This document shows positions 28,196-38,065 of a stretch of 64,000 bases of DNA, in pieces. The notes beneath the pieces were generated by a model, which ran no database searches, was not told the DNA's origin, and was given only the letters and a program-made list of their open reading frames with translations. Source of the DNA: Candidatus Nanoarchaeia archaeon (lineage in GTDB: Archaea; Nanobdellota; Nanobdellia; Woesearchaeales; JACPBV01); contig JANQNH010000018.1 in NCBI GenBank assembly GCA_028279655.1, positions 186,001 to 250,000 of the forward strand, given 5' to 3'. Both the position numbers and the translations under genes were made by a program. Positions within the stretch are counted from its first letter, which is position 1; the number at the start of each line of letters is the position of its first letter.

Positions 28196-29254
28196 ATGAA
28201 GAAGATTACAAAAATTATGTTTAAGGGGAGGGGAGGAGGTCTTACCCTCACTTTGCTGAGGATCCTGCTCGCTTTTATAGTCTTCCTGCTCATATACTCC
28301 TCGGACAACGATCTGGCGCTTTATCTGTTTGTGCTTACTGCTTTTGTATCTTTTTTAGATGGATTTCTTGCTAAGAGAAATAATTCAAAGAGTCAGTTGC
28401 GATCTATGCTGGACCCTTTTGCTGATAAACTCCTTATAAATCTTGTCGCTGTTACCTTGTTCTTTAAGGGTTTTTTACCTTTCTGGGTAATGGCAGTGTA
28501 CCTTTCCAAGGATTTGATGGTTGTTTTTGGGGCTATCTGGATCCTTAGCCAGAATACCAAAACTATCTTTCGAATGAACGTTATCGATAAGATCAGTGTT
28601 TTTATACAGACCTTCACATTACTTACTGTCCTTATGGGTTATCTGGATCCAGTACTTTTATGGGTATCTGTTGGGTTTGTTGTACTGTCTTTTATAGTTA
28701 CCTTGTTCAGATCAGGTGTGAGGGTAGTTAGGTATAAGACAGACATCGAGGAGATACGTTTCAGTAAATTAATCAGATTGCCAGATTTCTTTACATTTAT
28801 GAATATATTTATGGGTCTTACTGCCATATTGCTAGTGGTTAATGAAGAACATTTTTTTGCAGTCATCTCTCTTTTGATAGCTGTTGTTTTTGACTATCTT
28901 GATGGGAAGGTAGCTAGGTGGACAAACAGGGAAGGGGAGTTTGGAAAGCAGCTGGATAGCCTGGCAGACACTATAAGTTTTGGGGTTGCCCCTGCTATCT
29001 TTGGATTTAGCATGGTGCAGACCAACCTTGCACTCATCACCTTTGCCTTGTTCCTTTTTGCAGGGGTGCTTAGGCTTGCCAGGTATAACATAATGGAATT
29101 TACAGGAGATTTTGCAGGCATGCCCATAACCGTCAATGGTGTTATAATACCCCTGATATTCTTAGCAAAGGTACCTGTTGTTGCATATCCTTATATCTAT
29201 CTTTTCTTGGCAATATTGATGGTCAGTCCTTTAAAGTTTAAGAAGTTGTTTTAG
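28196..29254 (+). CDS. Tandem CDP-alcohol phosphatidyltransferase fusion (PgsA-like + PssA-like)
   Basis: Two CDP-AP-type motifs: degenerate DGFLAKRNNSKSQLRSMLDPFADK and canonical DGKVARWTNREGEFGKQLDSLAD. Confidence 0.85.
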   Translation: MKKITKIMFKGRGGGLTLTLLRILLAFIVFLLIYSSDNDLALYLFVLTAFVSFLDGFLAKRNNSKSQLRSMLDPFADKLLINLVAVTLFFKGFLPFWVMAVYLSKDLMVVFGAIWILSQNTKTIFRMNVIDKISVFIQTFTLLTVLMGYLDPVLLWVSVGFVVLSFIVTLFRSGVRVVRYKTDIEEIRFSKLIRLPDFFTFMNIFMGLTAILLVVNEEHFFAVISLLIAVVFDYLDGKVARWTNREGEFGKQLDSLADTISFGVAPAIFGFSMVQTNLALITFALFLFAGVLRLARYNIMEFTGDFAGMPITVNGVIIPLIFLAKVPVVAYPYIYLFLAILMVSPLKFKKLF

Positions 29255-29333
29255 GAGATAGAATATGTAGTTGATAAGGTGTGTCTTTTTCTAATAAGCG
29301 AGAATAGAGGTTGCTCACATGTCCTTTACTAAT

Positions 29334-29794
29334 CTAGAAGAACAAGAAGAATGATACTGCTGTAATTATTAATCCTATATTCTTTAGCAGGTTTATTATC
29401 GATTTCTTTTTGCTCTTCTCTGCCAATAATGAACCTGTAGGCAAACCATAAATGAAAACTAAGGATGATTCTATAATAAATAGATCAGGTATTTTGGATG
29501 ATAAGTAGATGGCCACTCCTAAGATCATGTATATATATGGGGACGTATTGATCCTTTTCTCTGTTCTTAATATAGGGATCAGGATCGCTAGCAATATAAT
29601 TACTGTCAGGATATTACTCAATCTGAGATATATCAATAAGAATAGGAATAACAATAGCAGTATTAACTTCTGCAGCATCAGAAAATACTTCTTTCCCTGC
29701 TTCATCTCTTCTTTTGCTATTATTGCAAGTAGGAGTCCTAAGAATAATCCCAAGTAGGCCAATATCGCTGCAAGAGAATATGTTAATAGATTCA
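29334..29794 (-). CDS. Hydrophobic membrane protein
   Basis: MNLLTYSLAAILAYLGLFLGLLLAII; start 29794 overlaps rpiB stop by a few nt. Confidence 0.7.
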
Positions 29795-30226
29795 TAGAGC
29801 ATCCATTTCTTTTACTCTTCTTTTGTGCCTTTCTTCCTTTGATCTTTGGGTAGTTAAGAATCTTTTGATGATCTTCCTGTAATTCTTTGCTGAACCTGTT
29901 CTGGCTCCCAAACATAGGATGTTTGCATTATTATGCTCCCTGGAAAGTTCTGCTGTCTCTTCATCATAGCATAATGCAGCCCTGATGCCTTTTATCTTGT
30001 TGGCTGTTATGCACATCCCTATCCCAGATCCACATACCAATATGCCTGTTGATTTGGTCTTTGCTACCTTTTCTGCCACCTCTTTTGCTATCAAAGGATA
30101 ATCCACTGACTCTTCGGAGTGTGCCCCTATATCTTCTGTGCTTATCTTCTTCTCTTCCAGGTATTTTTTTATATCTTCTTTAAGCCTAAAACCAGCATGG
30201 TCCGAACCTATTATTATCTTATTCAT
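29792..30226 (-). CDS. rpiB: RpiB/LacA/LacB-family sugar-phosphate isomerase
   Basis: IIGSDHAGFRLKEDIKKYL; GILVCGSGIGMCITANKIKGIRAALC. Confidence 0.95.
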   Translation of the reverse strand: MNKIIIGSDHAGFRLKEDIKKYLEEKKISTEDIGAHSEESVDYPLIAKEVAEKVAKTKSTGILVCGSGIGMCITANKIKGIRAALCYDEETAELSREHNNANILCLGARTGSAKNYRKIIKRFLTTQRSKEERHKRRVKEMDAL

Positions 30227-30974
30227 TTTCTATCCTCACTACGAAGTCTTCTGCATACTCATTATCTTCTGCGAATACGCTTATCTGGCATAGGTATTGA
30301 CCATTAGGTATCCTGCTTTCTAATCTTAAGAGAAGAACGTTCGTCTTGAACTCTCCGGTTTCGATTGCCTCAAGCTTTCTTTTGAAAGGCTTTTCCATAA
30401 TCCTATCATCACAGGCCATAAATACATCTATGCCTTCTATTGGGTTGCAGTCTGGATCCCTGCTCAGTTCGTTGATATTTGGACAGTACATCTCTGGCAG
30501 ATTGCTGATCAGGCAGGGAGATTTTTCACTGTTCTCCTGACAGTCCATCCCTGTAAAGATACCTGTGCTGCAGTCAGGGTCATTATCTTTAGCGTTACTC
30601 TCAGTATCGCAAGTGCCTGTCTGATCTTTAATATCTATGGTACATATCCCATCCGCTTTTCCGCATAGTCCTTCTGTATTGATGAACTGTCTGTTGATCC
30701 AGTTATCCTTGGAGGGGTTTAGTACACTCAACTTGATCACCTCTACTGTTTCCTGCTCTGTGATTATTGGATTACGTGATAGCTGGATATTATTGGAGGT
30801 GGTTGGTGAAGGCGGCTCAGGTTCTTCTGAGATCTGCTCATCAAACCTCGAGAACATCTTACCAAGCATACCTTTTATGAAAACAAGACCAAGGCTTAGG
30901 AAGGTTATGGCTATTATCAGGGTAACTATCGCCCCTATAGAAAGCTCCATCGAACCCCTTTTTTTATTTCTCAT
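30219..30974 (-). CDS. Pilin-like/class III-like signal membrane protein
   Basis: KKRGSMELSIGAIVTLIIAITFLSLGLVFIKG N-terminus; Cys-rich ectodomain. Confidence 0.65.
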   Translation of the reverse strand: MRNKKRGSMELSIGAIVTLIIAITFLSLGLVFIKGMLGKMFSRFDEQISEEPEPPSPTTSNNIQLSRNPIITEQETVEVIKLSVLNPSKDNWINRQFINTEGLCGKADGICTIDIKDQTGTCDTESNAKDNDPDCSTGIFTGMDCQENSEKSPCLISNLPEMYCPNINELSRDPDCNPIEGIDVFMACDDRIMEKPFKRKLEAIETGEFKTNVLLLRLESRIPNGQYLCQISVFAEDNEYAEDFVVRIENE

Positions 30975-31012
30975 ATCCTGATTGTGGTGCTTGGAGTTTT
31001 TAAACTTTGCCT

Positions 31013-31909
31013 TTATGTTGCGGCAATTAGGTATAATCCTCCGAGCATTAACACTACTGATATTATTTTTATGCTTATTGTCTTTATGTCTGTCTCTTCT
31101 TTTAGGATCTTTGGAATAGACTTGGATATTACTATCGCCATTACCAATATAAATACTGACTCAAAGCCCTCTAGAACACTTACTAGCGATACCGGTCCTT
31201 TCTGCAATGCTAGATATGAGAAGAACATGCCTGTTATTCCTATGATCTCTGAGAGGTAGACCAGTGCAGTTTTTTTTAGGTTCATGTCTTTTATTATCTT
31301 CTTTGTGTACTGGCGCGATCTTGGGATAAATGCCAGGATGAATATGATTGTTATGATGTACCCTAATTCCCTATAAATCATCACTGTTGTTATGTTGATC
31401 GTTGAGAGATATTTCAGGAGTACTTTATGTACAGAAAAGAAGAACGAAGATACTAATACGCACAGTGCTCCTGTGCTGAGCTTAATCTTCTCTTCTATCT
31501 TTCTGAATGAGATCAATATAGATCCTATAAAGATCAGTATAAATGCCATATACTGGTTTATTGTCAGTATCTCGTTTAGGAATATTGTTGAGAGGATTAA
31601 TACTATCAGTGGGGAGACTCCGTATAGGATAATCACTCTTGAGACTTCTTCTTTGTGGATGGCTTCGATGTAGAAATAGCCTCCAAAGAATATTAATACC
31701 CCTGTTAGCAGCAGGATGGCTGTTTCTTTAAGGCTTAGCAGGATAAGAGGTTCGAAGAATAATAGGATTGATACATAGAAAACGGTGGGAGTTATAAATA
31801 TGAGATAGCCCAGGCTGCTTTCAAAATACTCTACTCTAACATACTTATGAATTATGGACATTATTGCCCATAATAATGCTGCGATTAAAACAAGAAGTAT
31901 CCAGTTCAT
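31013..31909 (-). CDS. EamA/DMT-family transporter
   Basis: About 10 hydrophobic segments; internal two-fold repeat with LYGVSPLIVLILSTIFLNE. Confidence 0.88.
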   Translation of the reverse strand: MNWILLVLIAALLWAIMSIIHKYVRVEYFESSLGYLIFITPTVFYVSILLFFEPLILLSLKETAILLLTGVLIFFGGYFYIEAIHKEEVSRVIILYGVSPLIVLILSTIFLNEILTINQYMAFILIFIGSILISFRKIEEKIKLSTGALCVLVSSFFFSVHKVLLKYLSTINITTVMIYRELGYIITIIFILAFIPRSRQYTKKIIKDMNLKKTALVYLSEIIGITGMFFSYLALQKGPVSLVSVLEGFESVFILVMAIVISKSIPKILKEETDIKTISIKIISVVLMLGGLYLIAAT

Positions 31910-32148
31910 TTTTCAAATCTAGAATGTCCCCATTGTATGAGCAGGTCGATATCTTCTAAGGGGGGCGTGTCACATGCACCGAAGCATGAGCCCATCCAGA
32001 TAAGTACTTTAGCTTTTGTCTGTTCTTCTATACTGTCTGCTATCTCTTTTGCTCTTGGCTTTAGTCCTTCAGGTAGCTGGATGCATACTGACTTTGCTTT
32101 TTGTTGCCTTATCGTTCTTATTGCTTTTTCTAGCTCCAGGTTGTACAT
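31906..32148 (-). pseudogene. Truncated Dph2-like N-terminal domain (80 aa)
   Basis: VCIQLPEGLKPRAKEIADSIE..GSCFGACDTP..DLLIQWGHS then stop; ATGA overlap with EamA gene. Confidence 0.6.
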
Positions 32149-32173
32149 GCTTGTTGAGAATAAGAGTTTACTA

Positions 32174-32248
32174 TATAAAAACTACGTTTTTAGAAATTAT
32201 TTCATAATTTCTAAACCAACAAAAATCTGTGATTTTTGTAGTTTTATA
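32174..32248. other. Structured intergenic element C: closing stem plus two hairpins
   Basis: TATAAAA(A)CTAC/GTAGTTTTATA; TTTAGAAATTAT-TTC-ATAATTTCTAAA (32189-32215); ACAAAAATC-TGT-GATTTTTGT (32219-32239). Confidence 0.65.
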
Positions 32249-32312
32249 ATGTCAGGAATTTTACATGCTTGAGATACAAAAAGGTTTGTTTATTCAATCT
32301 GTTTTAATCATT

Positions 32313-32582
32313 TTATTGACTAGAAGGGGCACCTTCATATGATGGAATTGTCTGGATAATATCCCCGATATGTAGATTTGGTTCATTTGGAGTTTGTTCT
32401 GGTTGTTTTTCTAAGGTTTCTGCTTCTAATCTGCTTGGAGGTAGTTCTGTTTGTTCTTGCGGTAATAAACTATGGTGGCCTATTGTTAATGCAGCCATTA
32501 ATGCTCCGTACGCTGCTACGTATTTGAGAGCACCCATCAGATTTCCCATACATTCCTCATGATTAGCATTATCACTTCTCAT
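32313..32582 (-). CDS. Small predicted membrane protein
   Basis: 89 aa; one hydrophobic segment then Pro/Glu-rich tail. Confidence 0.5.
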   Translation of the reverse strand: MRSDNANHEECMGNLMGALKYVAAYGALMAALTIGHHSLLPQEQTELPPSRLEAETLEKQPEQTPNEPNLHIGDIIQTIPSYEGAPSSQ

Positions 32583-32619
32583 TTTATTATCTCTTAAAAG
32601 GACACATATATAAATCTAA

Positions 32620-32763
32620 TCAAAAATCCAGAAATAATTCATCCATCTCATATGAGCTCAGCTTTTTCTTGTTGAGTATAGCCATCTTTGGCTTTTTTCC
32701 ATGGGCTCCTCTAATCTCATCAAATTCAAAATCTTCCCTTTTTGAGCTTTCAAAATCTTCCAT
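32620..32763 (-). CDS. Small acidic protein (47 aa, absent from track)
   Basis: MEDFESSKREDFEFDEIRGAHGKKPKMAILNKKKLSSYEMDELFLDF*; 1 nt after the stop of the upstream small ORF. Confidence 0.45.
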   Translation of the reverse strand: MEDFESSKREDFEFDEIRGAHGKKPKMAILNKKKLSSYEMDELFLDF

Positions 32764-32764
32764 T

Positions 32765-32887
32765 TTACTCTCCGATAAAGCCTAGTTTTTCGTATTCTCT
32801 TAGTTTCCTTACTTCCCTGTCTACTTCTTTTCTTTTCTCTTCGTTGATCTTTTCCTTTTCTGTTTCCAGTTTTTCTAAAAGGCTCAT
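32765..32887 (-). CDS. Small charged helical protein (40 aa, absent from track)
   Basis: MSLLEKLETEKEKINEEKRKEVDREVRKLREYEKLGFIGE*; tandem with 32620-32763. Confidence 0.45.
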   Translation of the reverse strand: MSLLEKLETEKEKINEEKRKEVDREVRKLREYEKLGFIGE

Positions 32888-32998
32888 TTTTTTCCCTCTG
32901 AGATAATCCTCATAAACTATTGGATAAGTTATACAAAATAGTGAGAAATAGGGTATATATAAATCTTTCGTTTTTGTTGTTATTTTTAAGTAGTGAAA

Positions 32999-33316
32999 TT
33001 AATTCAGGAGGATTCTGGTATACTTTTTGCAGTCGAGACAGTATATAACAAGCCAGTTATTGTTGGTTCTTACCCTGCAGTTAATTGAAGGGATCAATAC
33101 CCTGTAACAGTGTTTGCAGAGCTGCCTCTTGATGGTCTTTGGAAGCTTAATCTTGTGTTTCATGTATAAGAACCTTATCTTCTTAGAGTATGTCAGGGAA
33201 AGCTTCTTATCTCCTTTCTTGTAGGCTAGCTTTGACTTCTTCAATAGATCTGGGATTAGTGCTTTTGCATCCTGTTTGGCCTTTATCTTCTTGGCTATTT
33301 TCCTTCTCATTATCAT
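32999..33316 (-). CDS. rnp4: RNase P protein subunit Rpp21/Rpr2-like
   Basis: Basic protein, LCKHCYRVLIPSINCRVR..YCLDCKKYTR zinc motif. Confidence 0.85.
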   Translation of the reverse strand: MIMRRKIAKKIKAKQDAKALIPDLLKKSKLAYKKGDKKLSLTYSKKIRFLYMKHKIKLPKTIKRQLCKHCYRVLIPSINCRVRTNNNWLVIYCLDCKKYTRILLN

Positions 33317-33421
33317 GTAATTTTTTTCTTTTTTTATTAAGTTTTCTATTTGATTTATATGTAATATTTTATTTACATTTTAGAAAAGTTTATATATTAA
33401 ATGTATAATTTATTATACATT

Positions 33422-33616
33422 ATGTATAATAATATAAGAAGATACAGAAGAATGCTGAAATTAAGGCAGGGGGATCTTGCAGAAAGTCTTGGGGTGACTA
33501 GGCAGACCATCAATGCCATAGAGCAAGGGAAGCACGATCCTAGCTTAAAGCTGGCTTTTAAGATGGGAAGGGTGTTTAATTGTAGGGTTGAAGATCTGTT
33601 TGATTTTTCATTTTGA
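33422..33616 (+). CDS. XRE-family HTH regulator
   Basis: IRRYRRMLKLRQGDLAESLGVTRQTINAIEQGKHDPSLKLAFKMGRVFNCRVEDLFDF. Confidence 0.92.
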   Translation: MYNNIRRYRRMLKLRQGDLAESLGVTRQTINAIEQGKHDPSLKLAFKMGRVFNCRVEDLFDFSF

Positions 33617-33675
33617 GACTATATTCTTGATAACCTATACTTTTTTAAATCCCTTTTCATTACCTTTTCTGTAGA

Positions 33676-34935
33676 ATGCTTAAATTTCTTAAAAGACTCT
33701 TTGCTGAAGAGGAGCCTGAAGTAAAAGAAGAGGGAATCCTGGCTGAGGATCTGGAGAATTGGTTCAAGGTTAGGTCAGATGAGCTACTTGGCTTACTGGA
33801 TTCTAAGGTAACTGACATTAGGCATAGGCTTCAGGAAGAGATATCAAAGACAAAGGATAATCTTGCTATATTAAGCACTTCAAAGCTACATAACCCTAAG
33901 ATAAGTGTAAAAGAGAACCAGTTCATGGAGGGTAACAGGAAGGCTTATGTAATGGCTGTAAATGCTTTTCTAAGAGGCATGGACCTGAATGTTGAAGGCC
34001 ATTCTAATCTTTTGAGCTTCTGTGAAGATTTTAATGTTAGGTTAGAGAAGTTTGGGAAGTCAACTGTAAGGACTTACCATATCCTGCAGGAATTTTTTGC
34101 ACATGAGAGCAGGAATATTGCCATTAACATTAAGAATCTAGGGAGTATAGTTGGAGAGCTTAACAGCAGCATATCCAAAGCAAAGGTTGACAGAATTTCT
34201 GAGATTAAAGAGGGAATAAAGCTGTTGAACAGCAAAATAAACCAGAGCAAAGAGATAGAGAAACTATTGATAGAGAAGGAGGATGTTAAGTCCGGCATGA
34301 TCAAGAATCAAGATAGTATTAAAAGGGAAATCAGTAAACTGATTAAAAGCAAGGAGTATAAGGCTCTTGAAGAATTGAAGGATAAGAAGGAAGTACTCAT
34401 GAGCAGTATACGGGAACATAATGCCAAGATTGTGCATGCTTTTTCAGTCATGGAGAAACCATTAAAGAAACTTACAAGAGTAGTGATTGAGGAAATCGAT
34501 CTATTGAAAAGATACATGGAGAAGCCTGTTGAAACCCTGATAAGCGATGATGAGCTTAAGATTGTGGATTTGTTGAAAAAATTGGAGAAGAATATAAACA
34601 ACCTTACACTGGAGTTAAAGGATAAGAAAAGGGAGAAGGTTTTAGAGACAGTTAAAGGACTAACGGAGGAGTTCTTAAGAGAGTTTGTAAATAAGCATAA
34701 CGAACTTGACAAGCAGCTGAGGGATTTGGAGAATTCGATTAATGAAAGCGAGGCCCTGAAGAACGAGAACAGGCTGAATTATGAATTGAATAACGTAGGG
34801 GACAATCTGGAGAAGATTGGGAGAGAAATTGAAACAAACGAGGCTGAGCTGAGCAAGATTGATATTGATGCTATGAAAAAAGAGTTAAGTTCTAAGATAA
34901 ACGATCTTTTGAAGGTTGATGTTGTTATTTCTTGA
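33676..34935 (+). CDS. Long coiled-coil protein
   Basis: Extended Lys/Glu/Leu heptad-like sequence over ~350 residues. Confidence 0.7.
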   Translation: MLKFLKRLFAEEEPEVKEEGILAEDLENWFKVRSDELLGLLDSKVTDIRHRLQEEISKTKDNLAILSTSKLHNPKISVKENQFMEGNRKAYVMAVNAFLRGMDLNVEGHSNLLSFCEDFNVRLEKFGKSTVRTYHILQEFFAHESRNIAINIKNLGSIVGELNSSISKAKVDRISEIKEGIKLLNSKINQSKEIEKLLIEKEDVKSGMIKNQDSIKREISKLIKSKEYKALEELKDKKEVLMSSIREHNAKIVHAFSVMEKPLKKLTRVVIEEIDLLKRYMEKPVETLISDDELKIVDLLKKLEKNINNLTLELKDKKREKVLETVKGLTEEFLREFVNKHNELDKQLRDLENSINESEALKNENRLNYELNNVGDNLEKIGREIETNEAELSKIDIDAMKKELSSKINDLLKVDVVIS

Positions 34936-36157
34936 AAAAATCTTTGTTTCCTTTCAGAGCTTCGATTCCATCAAGTGTTCCTTTGGTGTATAGCTTTATT
35001 GATGCTCCCCCTCCTGTTGAGATTACTCTTCTTTTTAATCCCTTTGATGCTGTTACTGAGTCTCCACCCCCTACAACGACGTAGGCTTCTGGATTGATCG
35101 CATTCTTGAAGTCTTCTGTTCCTTTACTGAATGGGAAGCTGCCTTCTACCTCTATATCAGAGATTCCTATGTTTCCAAACCAGATTACAACCTGTGCTTT
35201 TGCTATCTCTGCCTTTAGTTTCTCATCTATAATCAGGTCTGCTATCATGTATCCCTGAGGTATTCCTTCTTCTATGCTTATAGTCCTTATATCACTATAA
35301 TCTTCTTTTTTTGCTATTACAGCCTTATATGCAAGGAGCAGATTATCTGCATTTTCAGATATCTCTTTGCCTTTTTCTGTATAGTCTTTATCTTTTTCCT
35401 TTACTAGCGAATCACCAACATCAATCCCTTTACCAGCCATAACTATATTAAAGACTGCTCCTCCAACGAGGACGGAATCAACAGATTTGTAGAGCTTGCT
35501 GATTGCTTTTGTCTTTTCCTTTAGTTTTGCTCCCCCTATAACCAGGAGCTTGTTTCCTTGCTTTTCCCTTGCATCTGACCATAGCCTGAGTTCTTTTTCC
35601 AGCAGGAATCCTGCAACAACCTCTTTCTTTTGGTCAAGCATGTATAAGGGTGTTGCTGCTGTGGAGGCGTTTGTCCTATGTGCGATTCCAAAACCGTCCA
35701 AAACATATATATCGTAAACCTCTGAGAGAGATTTTGCGAAACTTTCATCGTTCTCCTCTTCTTCCTTGTGCCACCTTAGGTTTTCTAGCAGCAATATGTC
35801 TCCTTCCTCCATATCATCTACGAATTTTTCTGTCTCTGGCCCCACACAGTCTGGAGCCAGTTTTACTTCTTTTTTGATTAGTTCGCTTAGATGGGCTGCA
35901 ACTGGTGATAAGGTGCTTGCCTTTTTCACTTCTTCAAGAGATTTTCCTTTTGCTATATCTTCCTGTGGTCTGCCAAGGTGAGACATTAGGATGACCTTTG
36001 CTTTGTTCTTGATCAGGTGGTTTATGGTGTCTAGGGAAGAGGTTATCCGTGTATCATCTTTTATCTTTCCTTCCTTTATCTTAACGTTATAATCAACTCT
36101 CACCAAGACCTTCTTTCCAGAAACGTCCAAACCTTCTAATCTTTTATAATCGCTCAT
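34925..36157 (-). CDS. pgk: Phosphoglycerate kinase
   Basis: VLVRVDYNVKIKEGKIKDDTRI; MSHLGRP; VIGGAKLKEKTKAI; STGGGA. Confidence 0.95.
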   Translation of the reverse strand: MSDYKRLEGLDVSGKKVLVRVDYNVKIKEGKIKDDTRITSSLDTINHLIKNKAKVILMSHLGRPQEDIAKGKSLEEVKKASTLSPVAAHLSELIKKEVKLAPDCVGPETEKFVDDMEEGDILLLENLRWHKEEEENDESFAKSLSEVYDIYVLDGFGIAHRTNASTAATPLYMLDQKKEVVAGFLLEKELRLWSDAREKQGNKLLVIGGAKLKEKTKAISKLYKSVDSVLVGGAVFNIVMAGKGIDVGDSLVKEKDKDYTEKGKEISENADNLLLAYKAVIAKKEDYSDIRTISIEEGIPQGYMIADLIIDEKLKAEIAKAQVVIWFGNIGISDIEVEGSFPFSKGTEDFKNAINPEAYVVVGGGDSVTASKGLKRRVISTGGGASIKLYTKGTLDGIEALKGNKDFFKK

Positions 36158-36206
36158 TCTTGAATCACCCCAAGGAATTCTTTTTGTAATAGGTATATAA
36201 ACTTTA

Positions 36207-37352
36207 TTATCCTTCACCAAATATTTCTTTAACCTTCTTGTAGACTCTTGTAATCAGGTTATGGCCTAAGTCAATTGCGTTGTGAGGGCAGTTCTCATGG
36301 CAGCAATAGCATAGTATGCATTTCTGCCTGTTGAACTCTGGATATGGATCAAGCTCTATCGCATCGACAGGACAGACATCTGCGCAGACATTACACTTCT
36401 TGCACCTATCTTTATTAGTGTATGGTTTATAAGATGCAAGGTTGAACAGGAATTTTAACATTGGCTTTGGCAGCTTGCTTGCTAGCTGGGTCTTAGCTGT
36501 TGGTTTTTTGAAGTTTACATTTATGTTCTTTTCTCCTATGATCTCAACATCTTCTATCTTTGGGGATAGGTTTCTCTCTATGGCATAGCTGATGCTCTTT
36601 ATGTCTAATGGGTTGTATCCAATTATCCTTGAGGCTTCTATATCCAAGGAAGGAGCATTTTCTGATACAAGGATAAGGCCTGCTTTTTTTGGGATACCTG
36701 CAGATCCTGGGCCGTCTCCTTCTAATCCGACTATGGCGTCCATTATGTTCAGATGAATGGGGATGTTTTGATAGATGTCTAAAAGCAACTGTGAGAATGA
36801 GTCTTCGTTTGGTGCTAATGCATGCTTCTTTGCCTTTCCTCCTCCAGGGACGCACCCATATATGTTTTTTACAGCCCCTGTATATTTTGTAAGGACATGG
36901 GTCTTTAGTTTTGGTATATTTATTACCATGTCTGCAAGGAATGGTTCCCCTGCAAGGATAAATTCCTTTAGGATCTTTGCGTTGTTGTCTATGATCTTTT
37001 TTCTTCGTGAGCCTTCGAAAGAGATTAGTTTTGCATTGTGCTTTTTTGCTGCTGCTTCTATCCCGGATACCTGGAAGGCTTTTTTTGTCCCACCATAGGC
37101 ACTTATGCCTCCAGAGTCTCCTATCCATATCTCGTTATCCTTTTCCTTCAACAATCTGCATACTGCGTCTATGACTGCAGGGTGTGTGTCTACTGCTGTC
37201 TCTGGCTTTCTCTGTCCTAAGACATTTGGCTTTAGAAGAACAGTTTTGTTCGTTGGGAGGTGAAAATCTATGTTAACCAAGGATTGTTTTATAACATTGT
37301 AAATAAGTTCTGGATCGTATTCGTTACATCTTAATACAGAAACTTTTGACAT
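36207..37352 (-). CDS. DUF362 protein with two [4Fe-4S] ferredoxin motifs
   Basis: CKKCNVCADVCPVDAI and CILCYCCHENCPHNAI; DUF362-like core. Confidence 0.9.
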   Translation of the reverse strand: MSKVSVLRCNEYDPELIYNVIKQSLVNIDFHLPTNKTVLLKPNVLGQRKPETAVDTHPAVIDAVCRLLKEKDNEIWIGDSGGISAYGGTKKAFQVSGIEAAAKKHNAKLISFEGSRRKKIIDNNAKILKEFILAGEPFLADMVINIPKLKTHVLTKYTGAVKNIYGCVPGGGKAKKHALAPNEDSFSQLLLDIYQNIPIHLNIMDAIVGLEGDGPGSAGIPKKAGLILVSENAPSLDIEASRIIGYNPLDIKSISYAIERNLSPKIEDVEIIGEKNINVNFKKPTAKTQLASKLPKPMLKFLFNLASYKPYTNKDRCKKCNVCADVCPVDAIELDPYPEFNRQKCILCYCCHENCPHNAIDLGHNLITRVYKKVKEIFGEG

Positions 37353-37624
37353 TAGAAATTACCTCTGATATACATTATTTCTTTTTTCATTGATTCGTTC
37401 AAAGAGACAGCCATTCCGTGCTTTGTTGGTTTTGGGATTAAAAATCTGTCTTTTATTAATAGTTTAATAACTTCTTTTATTTTTCCGATTTCATGGGCAG
37501 GAAAACCAGATTCTAGATTTTTTATTAGCAAATGATTAGATGCCCATTTGTCTAAAGAATGTAGTTTCTTGATTATGCCTTTCCTTATTCTAATGAAATT
37601 TGCATCTGTTCTTTTGATTGCCAT
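37352..37624 (-). CDS. Hypothetical protein (90 aa)
   Basis: ORF overlapping DUF362 start by 1 nt. Confidence 0.5.
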   Translation of the reverse strand: MAIKRTDANFIRIRKGIIKKLHSLDKWASNHLLIKNLESGFPAHEIGKIKEVIKLLIKDRFLIPKPTKHGMAVSLNESMKKEIMYIRGNF

Positions 37625-37730
37625 TGAAAAATGGAATTAAATATGAATATAAAAATATTGTGCTAAAAAATAGTATTTAAGCGCTAAAAATGGAAACATT
37701 TAAATATTAGCTGTATTTAACAATATTAAA

Positions 37731-38051
37731 ATGGAAGAGAGATCAGTTTTTCTCCAGACTTTTGGAGATAGCCCGAAGCTTAGAATAGTTGATTTTCTAG
37801 TTGTGCATTCTGACTTTGATTATGCAATGAAGGAAATTGCTGTTAAGTCAGGTGTTGGTTATTCAACATTGAGGTTGTTTTGGAATGATTTGGTAAAAAA
37901 TGATATTGTTGAGCTGACAAGGACATTAGGAAAGGCGAAATTGTATAGGCTTAATAGAAATAATCCTGCTGTAAGGACTTTTGAAAAGATGTATTGGGAA
38001 ACAACAGATAAGATTATAGAGCAGAGACATAAGAAGAAGGTTTTGGCTTGA
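37731..38051 (+). CDS. Winged-helix transcriptional regulator-like protein
   Basis: MKEIAVKSGVGYSTLRLFWNDLVKNDIVELTRTLGKAKLYRLN. Confidence 0.75.
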   Translation: MEERSVFLQTFGDSPKLRIVDFLVVHSDFDYAMKEIAVKSGVGYSTLRLFWNDLVKNDIVELTRTLGKAKLYRLNRNNPAVRTFEKMYWETTDKIIEQRHKKKVLA

Positions 38052-38065
38052 GGTGGGTATGATTT

